64,000 nucleotides of DNA, taken from contig JAKLII010000003.1 in assembly GCA_022709695.1 (NCBI GenBank), positions 268,124 through 332,123 on the forward strand. The letters run 5' to 3'. Under the pieces are notes generated by a model. That model ran no database searches and was not told the DNA's origin. It was given only the letters and a program-made list of their open reading frames with translations. Positions 1 to 9,196 of the stretch are shown piece by piece. The translations under genes and the position numbers were made by a program. The DNA is from Bacteroidota bacterium. Lineage in GTDB: Bacteria > Bacteroidota > Bacteroidia > Bacteroidales > SKPS01. How positions within the stretch are numbered: the first letter of the stretch is position 1; every line of letters starts with the position of its first letter.

Positions 1-105
1 AGAATCAGCGGCTTTGCTGCGTAGTTTTTTCGAAAAGAAACGGTAATTTTCCGGCCTGGCTGAATTGCCTGATGTTTTCAGCGATATCGTAGATTAACCT
101 TTTAA

Positions 106-113
106 TAGATTTG
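106..113 (+). promoter_or_regulatory. Bacteroidetes-type -7 box (TAGATTTG)
   Basis: TAGATTTG fits the TAnnTTTG -7 consensus of Bacteroidetes. It ends four bases before the first ATG of the UPF0316 gene, so the transcript would be leaderless or nearly so unless translation begins at the ATGs at 127 or 130. No convincing -33 TTTG was found at the usual spacing. Confidence 0.4.
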
Positions 114-117
114 TGAG

Positions 118-723
118 ATGACAAATATGATGACCGACTTTTTCGGGCCTGAACTCTACAACTGGGTTATTCTGCCTCTGATTATTGCCATAGCCAGGAT
201 TCTGGATGTCACCGTGGGAACCATCCGGGTGATCTTTGTTTCGAGAGGCCTGAAATACTATGCCCCCATCCTTGGGTTTTTTGAAGTGATTATCTGGCTT
301 CTGGCGATTGGTCAAATCATGCAGCAACTCGACAATTTCATGTCGTATATCGGATACGGTGCCGGTTTCGCTATGGGCAATTATATCGGTATTATCCTTG
401 TTGAAAAGATGAGCCTGGGAACTGTCATTGTGAAAGTGATTCCCAAAAAGGATACCTCTGTGCTGGTTCAGCATTTGAGAGAAGCCAATTATGGGGTCAC
501 AACCATACCTGCGTTTGGCAAAGATGGTCCTGTTCAGATGGTGTACAGCATTCTGAAAAAGAAAAACCTGCCGGAAGTGATCAATATCATCAACAGCCAT
601 AACCCGAATGCCTTCTTCACGGTCGAGGAGGTACACGGAGTGAATGAAGGTTTTTTCAAGGCCCATCAGCGAAGGAACACTCTTTTTGGGGGCATCTTTT
701 CCGGGATTCAGATCAGAAAATGA
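118..723 (+). CDS. UPF0316 / DUF2179 membrane protein
   Basis: A 201-residue protein with three hydrophobic segments in its first half (about residues 15-36, 47-66 and 78-96), corresponding to the DUF5698 membrane part. A soluble DUF2179 domain follows (about 105-185), with alternating beta and alpha elements typical of small ligand-binding ACT-like folds. This architecture and length match the UPF0316 family, whose function is unknown. ATGs at 118, 127 and 130 could all serve as starts. The gene stands alone and is convergent with dnaG downstream. Family assignment is from recognised sequence character (TVGTIRVIFVSRG, FEVIIWL). Confidence 0.85.
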   Translation: MTNMMTDFFGPELYNWVILPLIIAIARILDVTVGTIRVIFVSRGLKYYAPILGFFEVIIWLLAIGQIMQQLDNFMSYIGYGAGFAMGNYIGIILVEKMSLGTVIVKVIPKKDTSVLVQHLREANYGVTTIPAFGKDGPVQMVYSILKKKNLPEVINIINSHNPNAFFTVEEVHGVNEGFFKAHQRRNTLFGGIFSGIQIRK

Positions 724-753
724 AACTAAGGTTTTGAATAAGCCGTAACCACT

Positions 754-2685
754 TCAGAAACTGATGATTCGCCCCAGGAAACCTGCCAGCCTGTTGCGCG
801 ATTTCATCAGCTGGTTAAAACGGGTCAGCAACCGGATGGCTTCTTCTTCATCCTCTGCCGTCACAAGCTGGTTGCGGATTTCCTGCATCATCTCCTCCAC
901 TTTTCTGAGCCTGAAAGAATAGATGGCAGCATCAGCCGCCTGCGACAGCAGATCCTTCTCGGTTTCCACATAGATACGCATCTTTTCCCATTTGCTGCTC
1001 AGTTCGTAGGGTGATGAAATCATGCTGATGACCGCAGACCGAACCTCTGCATTCTCATGGTGGATGAACCATGCCTGTGATGGAAGCGGCTTTTGATGGG
1101 CCAGTGCGTTGCGGAAATCTTCATAAATCTGCTGCCATAAAGGATTTGAAAACGTGATTCCATCAGCAGTAAGTTCCTCTGTCAGGTCGGCAGCCAGGGT
1201 AGTTATGTAAGGCTCCCCGTCCTCTTTGGTATGGGTAAGGGGTTGATCCCCATAGGTTACCAGCAGCCTGATAATATCATCCTCCTGGTATTCCACAAGG
1301 GGTTTGGGTGCTTCGGTTTGCTGAGGGGGCGCTGTGCGAACCGTTTCAGGCACCTCCTCGGGTTTTGCCCCGGTGGTTTTGATTTTCAGGTTTCTGAGTT
1401 GCCGGTTCAGCTCATAGTTGAGCTGCTCCTCCTCCATGGCGGTAATGGCTGCACACTTCTTTACAAACAATGTTCTGAGCAACGGATCGGGAATCAAAGC
1501 CACCGAACCGATGATTTCCCGTATCAGGTTTCCCATTTTTACCGGATCCCCTTCAGCCTCTGCCTTCAGCAAGCCTGCCTTGAAGGTGATAAAATCGTCG
1601 CTGTGGGTGTTGAGGAATTGAAGCACATCCGACGATCGGTTCTTCCGGGCAAATGAATCGGGGTCTTCACCTTCGGGCATGGGTACGATCCGCACGTTCA
1701 TCCCTTCGGAAAGGATCATGTCGATACCCCTGAAAGAGGCTTTGATACCGGCAAGATCTCCGTCGTAGATGATGGTTACATTGGGGGTATACCTCCTGAT
1801 CGCTTTGATCTGATCGGTGGTAAGGGAGGTTCCTGAGGAGGCAACCACATTCTGAATGCCTGCCTGGTGGAGCCCGATCACATCGGTATACCCCTCCACC
1901 AGATAACAGTTATCGTGCTGCGCAATGGCATTCCGGGCCTGGTATATGCCGTATAAAATCCTGCTTTTCAGATAGATTTCGGTCTCCGGTGAATTGAGAT
2001 ATTTCGGGCGTTTGGTATCCTGTACCAGTAACCGGGCTCCGAATCCCACCACCCGGCCGCTGATATTATGGATCGGAAAAATCAGCCTGCCACGGAACCG
2101 GTCATAAAGCGCCCCTTCACGTTCGGTCGAAAGCCCCCCGGTAACCAGCAACTCACGATCGTAGCCCTGCAGCAGCGCATGGGAAGTGAAAGCGTCGGGC
2201 TGATTGGGGGAATACCCGATCTGAAATTTCCCGATGCTCTCGTCGGTGATACCCCGCTCACGGCAATAGGTAAGGGCAATGGCACTTCCTTCCGAATCAG
2301 TTAATTGCGTACCGAACCAGGTGGTGGCAAAGGCATTCAGGTTGAAAAGCCTTTCGCGCAACTCGTGAACTGCACTCTGCTCTTCGGAAAGTTCCTCCTC
2401 CCGGATCTCGATATGGTACTTTTTGGCAAGCCAACGCAGCGCCTCTACGTACGAAAGCTGTTCGTGCTTGATCAGAAAGTCAATAGCATTGCCCCCTTCG
2501 CTGCATCCGAAGCATTTGAAGATCCCCTTAACCGGGTGCACATGGAACGAAGGAGTCTTTTCGTTATGAAACGGACAAAGCCCCACGAGGTTTACGCCCC
2601 TTTTTCGCAGGCTTACAAACTCACCCACTACCTCTTCAATCCGCATGGCTTCGCGGATCCGGTCTATGGTTTCAGGGCTGATCAC
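754..2685 (-). CDS. dnaG: DNA primase
   Basis: A 643-residue bacterial replicative primase that makes RNA primers for lagging-strand synthesis. The N-terminal CHC2 zinc ribbon has ligands at about C37, H40, C58 and C61 (LCPFHNEKTPSF, CFGCSEGGNAIDF). The catalytic core includes the TOPRIM domain, with the acidic motif LVEGYTDVI near residue 265 and YDGDLAG near 310. The C-terminal part is the divergent DnaB-interacting helical region. It lies 10 bases after recJ on the same strand and is probably co-transcribed with it. The start beginning MISPETIDRI matches the usual primase N-terminus. Confidence 0.97.
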   Translation of the reverse strand: MISPETIDRIREAMRIEEVVGEFVSLRKRGVNLVGLCPFHNEKTPSFHVHPVKGIFKCFGCSEGGNAIDFLIKHEQLSYVEALRWLAKKYHIEIREEELSEEQSAVHELRERLFNLNAFATTWFGTQLTDSEGSAIALTYCRERGITDESIGKFQIGYSPNQPDAFTSHALLQGYDRELLVTGGLSTEREGALYDRFRGRLIFPIHNISGRVVGFGARLLVQDTKRPKYLNSPETEIYLKSRILYGIYQARNAIAQHDNCYLVEGYTDVIGLHQAGIQNVVASSGTSLTTDQIKAIRRYTPNVTIIYDGDLAGIKASFRGIDMILSEGMNVRIVPMPEGEDPDSFARKNRSSDVLQFLNTHSDDFITFKAGLLKAEAEGDPVKMGNLIREIIGSVALIPDPLLRTLFVKKCAAITAMEEEQLNYELNRQLRNLKIKTTGAKPEEVPETVRTAPPQQTEAPKPLVEYQEDDIIRLLVTYGDQPLTHTKEDGEPYITTLAADLTEELTADGITFSNPLWQQIYEDFRNALAHQKPLPSQAWFIHHENAEVRSAVISMISSPYELSSKWEKMRIYVETEKDLLSQAADAAIYSFRLRKVEEMMQEIRNQLVTAEDEEEAIRLLTRFNQLMKSRNRLAGFLGRIISF

Positions 2686-2695
2686 GGTTTATGGA

Positions 2696-4483
2696 TTACA
2701 AAAAGTTACGGTTGTAATCGAGTATCTTTTGGGTATCAAGATGTATGTCTTTGATATTCAGCTGTAGGGTAACATTCCCGTTCCATTCGTTTTCCTCTAT
2801 CTGGTAACAGATTGAAAAAGGGATCTCTTTCTGGATGTCGTTTTTCTTTTCACCCTGCTGGAAGGCAATGGCAGGAAATACCGGCCCCAGACGGTCGGGG
2901 TCGATAATATCAAGCTTCAGATGATTATTCCCCACAATCCTTACAAAACCCTTGTCGATGACCTCATCTGTCATGAACACCGGGGTCATGTTTCCCGGGC
3001 CGAACGGGGCAAACTGCTTCATGATTTTGTAAAACTTAGGGGTGATATGCCCAAGTCCCAAAGGAGCATCAATCTCAATCTCAGGGGTTAGCATCTCATC
3101 GGTGATATGCCCGGCCACATAAGCGGTAAATTTTTTCTTGAAGGCATTGAAATTCTCCGGTTTCATCGACAAACCGGCTGCATAGGTGTGGCCGCCGAAA
3201 TGTTCCAGAAGGTCGCTGCAATGGTCAATGGCCTCATAGATATCAAACCCTTTTACCGAACGGGCCGAGCCGGTGTAAAGTCCGTTGTTGGTGGTGAGTA
3301 CAATGGTGGGTTTATAATGCACCTCCGTAAGCCTCGATGCCACAATCCCCAGAACGCCCTGCGACCAGCCTTCATGGAAAACCACCGTGGCCCTGGCCTG
3401 CTGAATTTTTGGGTCTGATGAGATCATCTCGAGGGCTTCATCAAAGGCCTGCATATCCTTTTCGCGCCTCTCCTTATTGAAGTTGTCGATTTGTTTGCCC
3501 AGTGTAACGGCGTAATCAGGATCTTCGCATATCAGCAACTCCACTGAGTTGCGGGCATCACCGATACGCCCTGCTGCATTGATGCGTGGCCCGATCAGGA
3601 ACACCAGATCGTTGATGTTCAGCTCACGGGTAAAATACACCGGATTGTACAGCTTTTCACTTTGTTTTACAGGAGTATACGACAAGATGGCCTCAATCCC
3701 TTTGCGGGGTTTTGTATTGATCAGCTTCAGGCCGTGGTAGGCCATAATCCGGTTCTCGCCCACGATCGGCACAATGTCGGAGGCGATACTGATCACCACC
3801 AGATCGAGGTATTTCTCAATTTCCTGAAACGGGATACCCCTGGTGGAGGCAATAGCCTGAATCAGCTTAAATCCAACACCACAGCCGGCCAACCCTTTGA
3901 AAGGGTAGGAGCAGTCGGGGCGCTTGGTATCGAGCACGGCCACCGCATCAGGGATCACATCCCCCGGCAAATGGTGGTCACAGATGATGAAATCGATCCC
4001 TTTCTCCTTCGCATATTCAATCTTCTCGTTCGCCTTGATGCCGCAATCCAGTGCGATGATCAGGCTGAAACCGTTCTCCTTTGCGTAATCAATGCCCATA
4101 TAGGAGATTCCGTACCCCTCTTTGTAGCGGTCAGGCACGTAAAAACCCAGTTTATCGTGAATCGTCTTCAGAAATGAGTACACCAGGGCCACGGCAGTGG
4201 TCCCGTCAACATCATAATCCCCGTAAACCATGATTTTCTCATCCCCGGAAACAGCCTGCTGGATGCGCGCTACTGCTTTGTCCATATCCTTCATCAGAAA
4301 AGGATCATGCAGGGTGTTTAAATCGGGCCGGAAAAAGGTTCGTGCCTCTTCGTATGTTTTTATGTCTCTCTGAACTAATAAATTAGCCAGGTTTTTGTCG
4401 ATGTTGAGGATGGTGGCCAGGTGATCCACCTCCTCCTCTTTTCCCTGGGGCTTCAGCACCCAGCGTTTGTCCGGAATTTGCAT
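2696..4483 (-). CDS. recJ: Single-stranded-DNA-specific exonuclease RecJ
   Basis: A 595-residue DHH-family 5'-3' exonuclease acting in recombination and mismatch repair. Visible motifs are VYGDYDVDGTTA at about residues 87-97 (metal-binding aspartates), ALDCGIK near 144, the signature CDHHLPGD at about 168-175, and a DHHA1 glycine motif (FGGHTYAAGLS) near 425. The C-terminal OB-fold region contains NHLKLDI. Length matches bacterial RecJ. It is first in a two-gene minus-strand unit with dnaG. A TATCTTTG box on the minus strand about 57 bases upstream of the start can drive both. Confidence 0.96.
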   Translation of the reverse strand: MQIPDKRWVLKPQGKEEEVDHLATILNIDKNLANLLVQRDIKTYEEARTFFRPDLNTLHDPFLMKDMDKAVARIQQAVSGDEKIMVYGDYDVDGTTAVALVYSFLKTIHDKLGFYVPDRYKEGYGISYMGIDYAKENGFSLIIALDCGIKANEKIEYAKEKGIDFIICDHHLPGDVIPDAVAVLDTKRPDCSYPFKGLAGCGVGFKLIQAIASTRGIPFQEIEKYLDLVVISIASDIVPIVGENRIMAYHGLKLINTKPRKGIEAILSYTPVKQSEKLYNPVYFTRELNINDLVFLIGPRINAAGRIGDARNSVELLICEDPDYAVTLGKQIDNFNKERREKDMQAFDEALEMISSDPKIQQARATVVFHEGWSQGVLGIVASRLTEVHYKPTIVLTTNNGLYTGSARSVKGFDIYEAIDHCSDLLEHFGGHTYAAGLSMKPENFNAFKKKFTAYVAGHITDEMLTPEIEIDAPLGLGHITPKFYKIMKQFAPFGPGNMTPVFMTDEVIDKGFVRIVGNNHLKLDIIDPDRLGPVFPAIAFQQGEKKNDIQKEIPFSICYQIEENEWNGNVTLQLNIKDIHLDTQKILDYNRNFL

Positions 4484-4539
4484 ATAGTATATCTTTTTTC
4501 ATTTTTTCACGGGTATTTGGCCAAATAAACGGCAACCTA

Positions 4540-4547
4540 CAAAGATA
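4540..4547 (-). promoter_or_regulatory. -7 box upstream of recJ
   Basis: The minus strand reads TATCTTTG here, a perfect TAnnTTTG box, leaving a leader of about 50 bases before the recJ ATG at 4483. It lies just past the 3' end of the RDD gene, which is on the same strand, so recJ-dnaG need not depend on read-through. Confidence 0.5.
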
Positions 4548-4564
4548 ACAAAGATTGCAAATGA

Positions 4565-5344
4565 CTAGCGGGTAAGAATGATATAATCTTTCAACAATTG
4601 CTGTAAAAACTGAACCTTCTTTTTCCGGATGTCACTTAAAAGAAATGGATTGTCTTTATAATGAGAAGGATAGTCTTCCATGGGAATGTCCAGAAAATCC
4701 GCAATTTTTTCACTTGCCACCTCCATGGCTGTGAAATGCCCTTCATTGGGATACCGCAGAAGGCGGTCGAGAAGGGTTTTTACCATCACCATATCCTTTT
4801 CCTGCATCTGAATTACCTGCGGATATACCGGAGTATAACCGTCAGGATTCTGCATCCGGTCGAGCCTTTTCAGAAAGTAGGGATCCGCTGACCTGATTTT
4901 TATTACGGCCAGGTTCGACAGCAGGTCCCCCAGCCTTTGATTCCGTTCGCTGCTGGTGATCATCAGCAGGGCCACCGTTCCCAGGGAGGTCCAGATGTCA
5001 ACCACCCTGAAAGCCCAGCGCACAAAGAAATCGATCGGTGCCGCTCTTTTCCCTTCAATCTGTACCACCCGCAAACCCAGTATCTTCTTGGCCGGGGTTT
5101 GTCCGTTATTGAAGATCTCAAAGGCCAGGGAGTAAAAGAACATTTCCGGGTAGATTAAAACCCAGGTTGCAAGTGTTTCATTGATGAACTCTGATAACAC
5201 GATCCCAACAAACAGTTCCATTAAAAGAAGATACACCAGCATAAAAATCAGATCAATAGCAAACGAACCAGCTCTGATCCAGTATCCGGCAAGATCATAG
5301 GTGATGGTGATTTTTCGTGCAGTAGTAATTTCAATGCCGGACAT
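4565..5344 (-). CDS. RDD family membrane protein
   Basis: A 259-residue protein. The N-terminal RDD domain (about residues 10-150) has three predicted helices, the family-type segment LAGYWIRAGSFAIDLI, and GQTPAKKILGLRVV near residue 82. The C-terminal 110 residues are charged and soluble, ending in a basic segment. RDD proteins have no settled function, and some are implicated in ion antiport. It is divergent from the SpoIIM-like gene with only 38 bases between the starts. RDD-SpoIIM-DUF4129-DUF4350-MoxR-DUF58 is a recurring Bacteroidetes neighbourhood, so it is likely part of the same envelope-related function. Confidence 0.88.
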   Translation of the reverse strand: MSGIEITTARKITITYDLAGYWIRAGSFAIDLIFMLVYLLLMELFVGIVLSEFINETLATWVLIYPEMFFYSLAFEIFNNGQTPAKKILGLRVVQIEGKRAAPIDFFVRWAFRVVDIWTSLGTVALLMITSSERNQRLGDLLSNLAVIKIRSADPYFLKRLDRMQNPDGYTPVYPQVIQMQEKDMVMVKTLLDRLLRYPNEGHFTAMEVASEKIADFLDIPMEDYPSHYKDNPFLLSDIRKKKVQFLQQLLKDYIILTR

Positions 5345-5358
5345 GATTCCAATTTTGA

Positions 5359-5366
5359 TACTTTTA
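5359..5366 (+). promoter_or_regulatory. Possible degenerate -7 box for the SpoIIM-MoxR operon
   Basis: TACTTTTA differs from TAnnTTTG only in the last base and sits 17 bases before the ATG at 5383, in the 38-base gap between divergent genes. It is the best candidate in the gap. Confidence 0.3.
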
Positions 5367-5382
5367 CGCTTCCAGTCAAGCC

Positions 5383-7248
5383 ATGATGAAGGAAACCCGC
5401 TTCATACAACAGAACCGCGAAAAGTGGAACGAATTTGAGAAATTTCTCCATGACGGGCAACACGATCCTGAAAAAATTACACGCCTCTTTGTTGAAATCA
5501 CCGAAGACCTGTCGTATGCCCGTACTTTTTACCCCAACAGAACGGTAAGGTTTTACCTCAACCGGGTTGCACAGTATGTGTACAATAAGGTGAACCGTAA
5601 CAGGATTTTCCGGTGGAGCAGCTTCTGGAATTTTTGGGCCGATGAATTGCCATGGATCGTTTACACTTCGCGCAGACAGCTTCAGATTTCCCTTATCCTG
5701 TTTGTTCTCTGCATGTTGCTCGGAATGTTTATCTCTGCCTTTGAACCCTCTTTTGCCGAAACCATCTTTGGAAAACATTATGTGGAAGAAACCATCAGCA
5801 ATATTGAGCAGGGTGATCCCATGGCAGTGTACAAAAAAAGCGGTGCCACCGGCATGTTTCTGGGTATAACCCTCAACAACGTCAGGGTGGCTTTTCTGAT
5901 ATTCATTTCAGGTTTGCTGGCTGGTATTGGCACTGTGTATGTGCTGATTATTAACGCATTGATGGTAGGTGCATTCCAGTACTTCTTCTATGAACGGGGT
6001 GTTTTGCAGGAAGCACTTATTACCATCTGGCAACATGGCACTATTGAAATCGCAAGCATCATCATTGCCGGTGCAGCGGGCATCATACTGGGAAGTGGGC
6101 TGGCATTTCCCGGGTCCTATACCCGTGGCGATTCTTTTCGGCTCTCTGCCTACCGGTCGGTGAAACTTTTTCTTGGAACCGTCCCCCTTTTCATCTTTGC
6201 AGCTTTTATCGAAGGGTTTATCACTCGTCACACAGAAAGCCCTTTGCTGCTGAGAATCATGGTTATAGCCTGCTCTGTGGGTTTTATCGGGTTTTATTTT
6301 ATCTGGATCCCATGGAAAAAACACCGTGCAAATCCTTCATGGGGTTATCCCGAGGAGAAAATTCCACCGGCACGCCCCTTCACGCTGCAGCCCGGAATCC
6401 TGTCCAACGGATTGATCATTAAGGAAAGCTTCGGATTTCTGAAAGAGAATTTCTCCAAACTGGCCTCCATTGCCCTGGCTGGGGGTGGCTCCCTCGTAAT
6501 GGTTTTTATCCTTCTGTACCAAAACCAGCTCCATTCTGTGTTCATATTCCCGGGATACAGGAGCTTCATCCCCTCTACCCCTTTTCTTTACATCCGTGAT
6601 CTGTATGCAGTTTTTAACCCTTTTGCATTCCCACTGCTTTCAGGATTAATGGTGATTTTAATGACATGGGTTACCTGCTGCACTCTCAACCGTTTTTCAC
6701 GGATGCAACCTCAGACGGGTACCGGACCGGGATTCCGGAAGATTGCCCTCACCTTTCTGGTGGTAATACTGGCTTTTTCCCCCTTCCTGCTGACTGGCTT
6801 CCCCCTGCTATCCATTGCAGTACACCTTTTACTGGCGCCATTCTGGCTTATGGCGGCCATCGCTGTGTACAGCTCCCCCGGAAACCCCTTCGGGATGAGC
6901 CTGAAAGTGTTGGGTAAATACTATTTCAGGGTGCTTTGGCTGCTGATCTCCGCTGCCTTCATCGCATTTCTCGTCTTAAGCGTATTTGCCACTCCTGTGA
7001 TGTTTATCTATATTCAGTTCATTACACAGCATATACCACCAGATCTGGCATCACCCGCCCTTTTTTATGTGGGGTATCTGCTTTTTACAGGATTCTTCGG
7101 AATAGCCCTGCTTTTTCCATTTGTTCTGGTGAGCGTTGCCCTGAAGAAAAATTCCGTGTCCGAAATTGAAACCGCAGTATCGCTGATAGCCTGGTTCAGT
7201 GGGCTTACCAAAGAGAGGAGGGCTTATGGGTTCAGGGCTGAAAACTAA
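5383..7248 (+). CDS. SpoIIM-like (stage II sporulation protein M family) multi-pass membrane protein
   Basis: A 621-residue protein. The soluble N-terminus (1-100) is rich in aromatic and charged residues and carries ARTFYPN. A SpoIIM/DUF95-type membrane domain follows (about 105-310) with a typical NNVRVAFLIFISGLLAGIGT segment and HGTIEIASIIIAGAAG. The extra C-terminal half (about 345-600) has several further helices, making the protein roughly twice as long as a minimal SpoIIM domain. The organism need not sporulate, since SpoIIM-like proteins are widespread membrane proteins in non-sporulating Bacteroidetes. It heads a five-gene operon and overlaps the next gene by 23 bases. The start may be the first or second ATG (5383 or 5386). 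Confidence 0.85.
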   Translation: MMKETRFIQQNREKWNEFEKFLHDGQHDPEKITRLFVEITEDLSYARTFYPNRTVRFYLNRVAQYVYNKVNRNRIFRWSSFWNFWADELPWIVYTSRRQLQISLILFVLCMLLGMFISAFEPSFAETIFGKHYVEETISNIEQGDPMAVYKKSGATGMFLGITLNNVRVAFLIFISGLLAGIGTVYVLIINALMVGAFQYFFYERGVLQEALITIWQHGTIEIASIIIAGAAGIILGSGLAFPGSYTRGDSFRLSAYRSVKLFLGTVPLFIFAAFIEGFITRHTESPLLLRIMVIACSVGFIGFYFIWIPWKKHRANPSWGYPEEKIPPARPFTLQPGILSNGLIIKESFGFLKENFSKLASIALAGGGSLVMVFILLYQNQLHSVFIFPGYRSFIPSTPFLYIRDLYAVFNPFAFPLLSGLMVILMTWVTCCTLNRFSRMQPQTGTGPGFRKIALTFLVVILAFSPFLLTGFPLLSIAVHLLLAPFWLMAAIAVYSSPGNPFGMSLKVLGKYYFRVLWLLISAAFIAFLVLSVFATPVMFIYIQFITQHIPPDLASPALFYVGYLLFTGFFGIALLFPFVLVSVALKKNSVSEIETAVSLIAWFSGLTKERRAYGFRAEN

Positions 7249-7915
7249 CCGGTCGTTCAGGCTGATGTGGCTGTTTTCCGTTCTCATCCCGATGACGGGC
7301 TTAACGGCTGAGGCTTATGCCAGCGGAACTATTGTGATTCAGAAAGTGGGGGCAAATCAGCCATTCAGTGCAGAAACCTGGCAGAAAACCCGCAAAAACC
7401 TGGATTATACCGAGAAGCCCCAGGTCCCCCCGGAGGTTCATAAGGCCAAACCTCCCAAAGCCAGGTTCAAACATCTGAAAGAGACATTGTTTATTGTGGT
7501 AATTGCCATCCTTGCGGGCCTGATCCTGTTTATGTTGTTCTCAAGGAAAAAAATTGTAAAACACAGACAATCAAATGCTTCAGGAATTGAATCCGGCCAG
7601 GAGGAAAATCTTCCGGTGAAAATGCTTGCGGAGCGTTACAAAGAGGCTTTGAGGGCCGAGAACTACCCACTGGCCATCAGATATTTCCACCTGCTCCTGC
7701 TCCAATCGCTGGCTACCCGCCGCATGGTGAAACTTTCGCGTGACAAAACCAACCGGGTATATCTTTCTGAATTGAAAAACACTGAATGGCAGGAGGCTTT
7801 CAGAATGGTCACCCGGCATGTGGAAGAAGCCTGGTTCGGGAACAGATCCCTTTCAAGGGATGATTTCTTCAGGATTACAGCTCCTTTCGATACCCTTATC
7901 CCGATGGGAAAATAA
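7226..7915 (+). CDS. DUF4129 domain protein with signal peptide
   Basis: A 229-residue protein starting at the ATG at 7226. This ATG is preceded by AGAGAGGAGG, one of the few strong Shine-Dalgarno-like sequences in the window, and it overlaps the previous stop. The signal peptide is FRLMWLFSVLIPMTGLTAEAYA. A transmembrane helix lies around residues 85-106, followed by a cytoplasmic DUF4129-type domain (YKEALRAENYPLAIRYFHLLLLQ pattern, split here as YKEALRAENYP and AIRYFHLLLLQ). DUF4129 proteins regularly pair with MoxR, DUF58 and DUF4350 genes. A longer open frame reaches back to 7199, but the RBS and signal peptide favour 7226. Confidence 0.85.
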   Translation: MGSGLKTNRSFRLMWLFSVLIPMTGLTAEAYASGTIVIQKVGANQPFSAETWQKTRKNLDYTEKPQVPPEVHKAKPPKARFKHLKETLFIVVIAILAGLILFMLFSRKKIVKHRQSNASGIESGQEENLPVKMLAERYKEALRAENYPLAIRYFHLLLLQSLATRRMVKLSRDKTNRVYLSELKNTEWQEAFRMVTRHVEEAWFGNRSLSRDDFFRITAPFDTLIPMGK

Positions 7916-7921
7916 TCATTT

Positions 7922-9193
7922 ATGAAAAAGGGATACCTGCTCATCATCGCATTGGTAATACTGGCGGCCATAACTGCCGCAGGATTTCTATGGTACAGGT
8001 ATCGCCAGAATCAATCAAGAAAATACCTGTGGAATCCAACCTATCAGTCGAAAGGCATTCTGAAAAAACAGCCTTACAACCTGTGGGTAGCCAGGCAGTT
8101 GCTTAAGGATCGCCAGGGGGATGGCCATTTTGTAGAAATCAGGAAGCCATTGCGAAAGTTTTTTTCAGAGGACAGCCATCAGCATGGCACTTATATTTTT
8201 ATGGGATGGGTCCCTTACTATTCAGCCGAAGGCGTGGAAACCCTGATCAGTTTTGCCTCAAAAGGGAACCATATTTTTCTGGCAGCTAACCGGATCCCCG
8301 AAGCTCTGGCGGCAGGACTCGGGCTGGATTCACTGGTATTGATGCAATCTTTCATGGCAGACTCATCGGGCATGATTGAAACAACGATTATCCGGCCACC
8401 ACCTCAGGAAACCTGGCGCTTCACCATTGAAAAAGGGATCGGCAAATGGCCGGTTGAATGGTTTTGCCTCGATGAAATCTATTGCAAAACAGGCACCTAT
8501 GAGTTTTCAGGCGTTGGTTACCTGGGGGATGGCAGCTGTACCATGGGCACCTGGAAGATTGGCACAGGAACCCTCACCATTCACACCAATCCGATCCTGT
8601 TTACCAATTATTACCTGATTAAACCGGATGGATTTGACCACGCCTGCAAAGCTTTCAGTTTCCTGGAAAGGGATGCAGATGTGTATTTTGACGTTTTCAG
8701 CCTGAAAACACCCAAAAGTACCGTAAACACAACCCCCGGGCAGATGGACGAAAGTTTGCTGGGTTTCATTCTGTCATCAGGAGGATTGAAAGAAGCCTGG
8801 TATCTGCTGATGCTGATGGCAGTGCTCTACCTGATCTTTACTGCACGACGGGTTCAGAGGCCTGTCCCGGTGATCGAACCGGCTACCGATGATACCCTTG
8901 AGTATGTGAGAACACTGGGGCGGTTATACCAGCGCAGCAGGAATCACCTGAGTATGGCGCTGAAACAGCGCACGCTTTTTTACAGGCATTTGAGCCGGAA
9001 ATATAATGTACGGACAGATGAACCGTCGGGGGAACAGATATTGTTACTCGCTGCAAAAACAGGATTGACTGCCCCTTTCCTCAAACGCCTGCTTACCGAT
9101 CTTAAAAGACTCGACAACAGGGATGATTACTCAGAAGCAGACCTGTTGGAGTTGCATAACCGACTGCATTATTTCTATTCACAAACCGTATAA
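7922..9193 (+). CDS. DUF4350 domain-containing membrane protein
   Basis: A 423-residue protein six bases after the DUF4129 gene. An N-terminal membrane anchor (about 5-24) is followed by a GATase1-like DUF4350 region (about 45-230, with YIFMGWVPYYS and GNHIFLAANRIPEAL). A second transmembrane helix near 295-313 (YLLMLMAVLYLIFTARR) and a soluble helical tail of about 110 residues complete it. The family co-occurs with MoxR and DUF58 genes and is thought to act in a membrane-associated complex; its biochemical role is unknown. Confidence 0.85.
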   Translation: MKKGYLLIIALVILAAITAAGFLWYRYRQNQSRKYLWNPTYQSKGILKKQPYNLWVARQLLKDRQGDGHFVEIRKPLRKFFSEDSHQHGTYIFMGWVPYYSAEGVETLISFASKGNHIFLAANRIPEALAAGLGLDSLVLMQSFMADSSGMIETTIIRPPPQETWRFTIEKGIGKWPVEWFCLDEIYCKTGTYEFSGVGYLGDGSCTMGTWKIGTGTLTIHTNPILFTNYYLIKPDGFDHACKAFSFLERDADVYFDVFSLKTPKSTVNTTPGQMDESLLGFILSSGGLKEAWYLLMLMAVLYLIFTARRVQRPVPVIEPATDDTLEYVRTLGRLYQRSRNHLSMALKQRTLFYRHLSRKYNVRTDEPSGEQILLLAAKTGLTAPFLKRLLTDLKRLDNRDDYSEADLLELHNRLHYFYSQTV

Positions 9194-9196
9194 TTT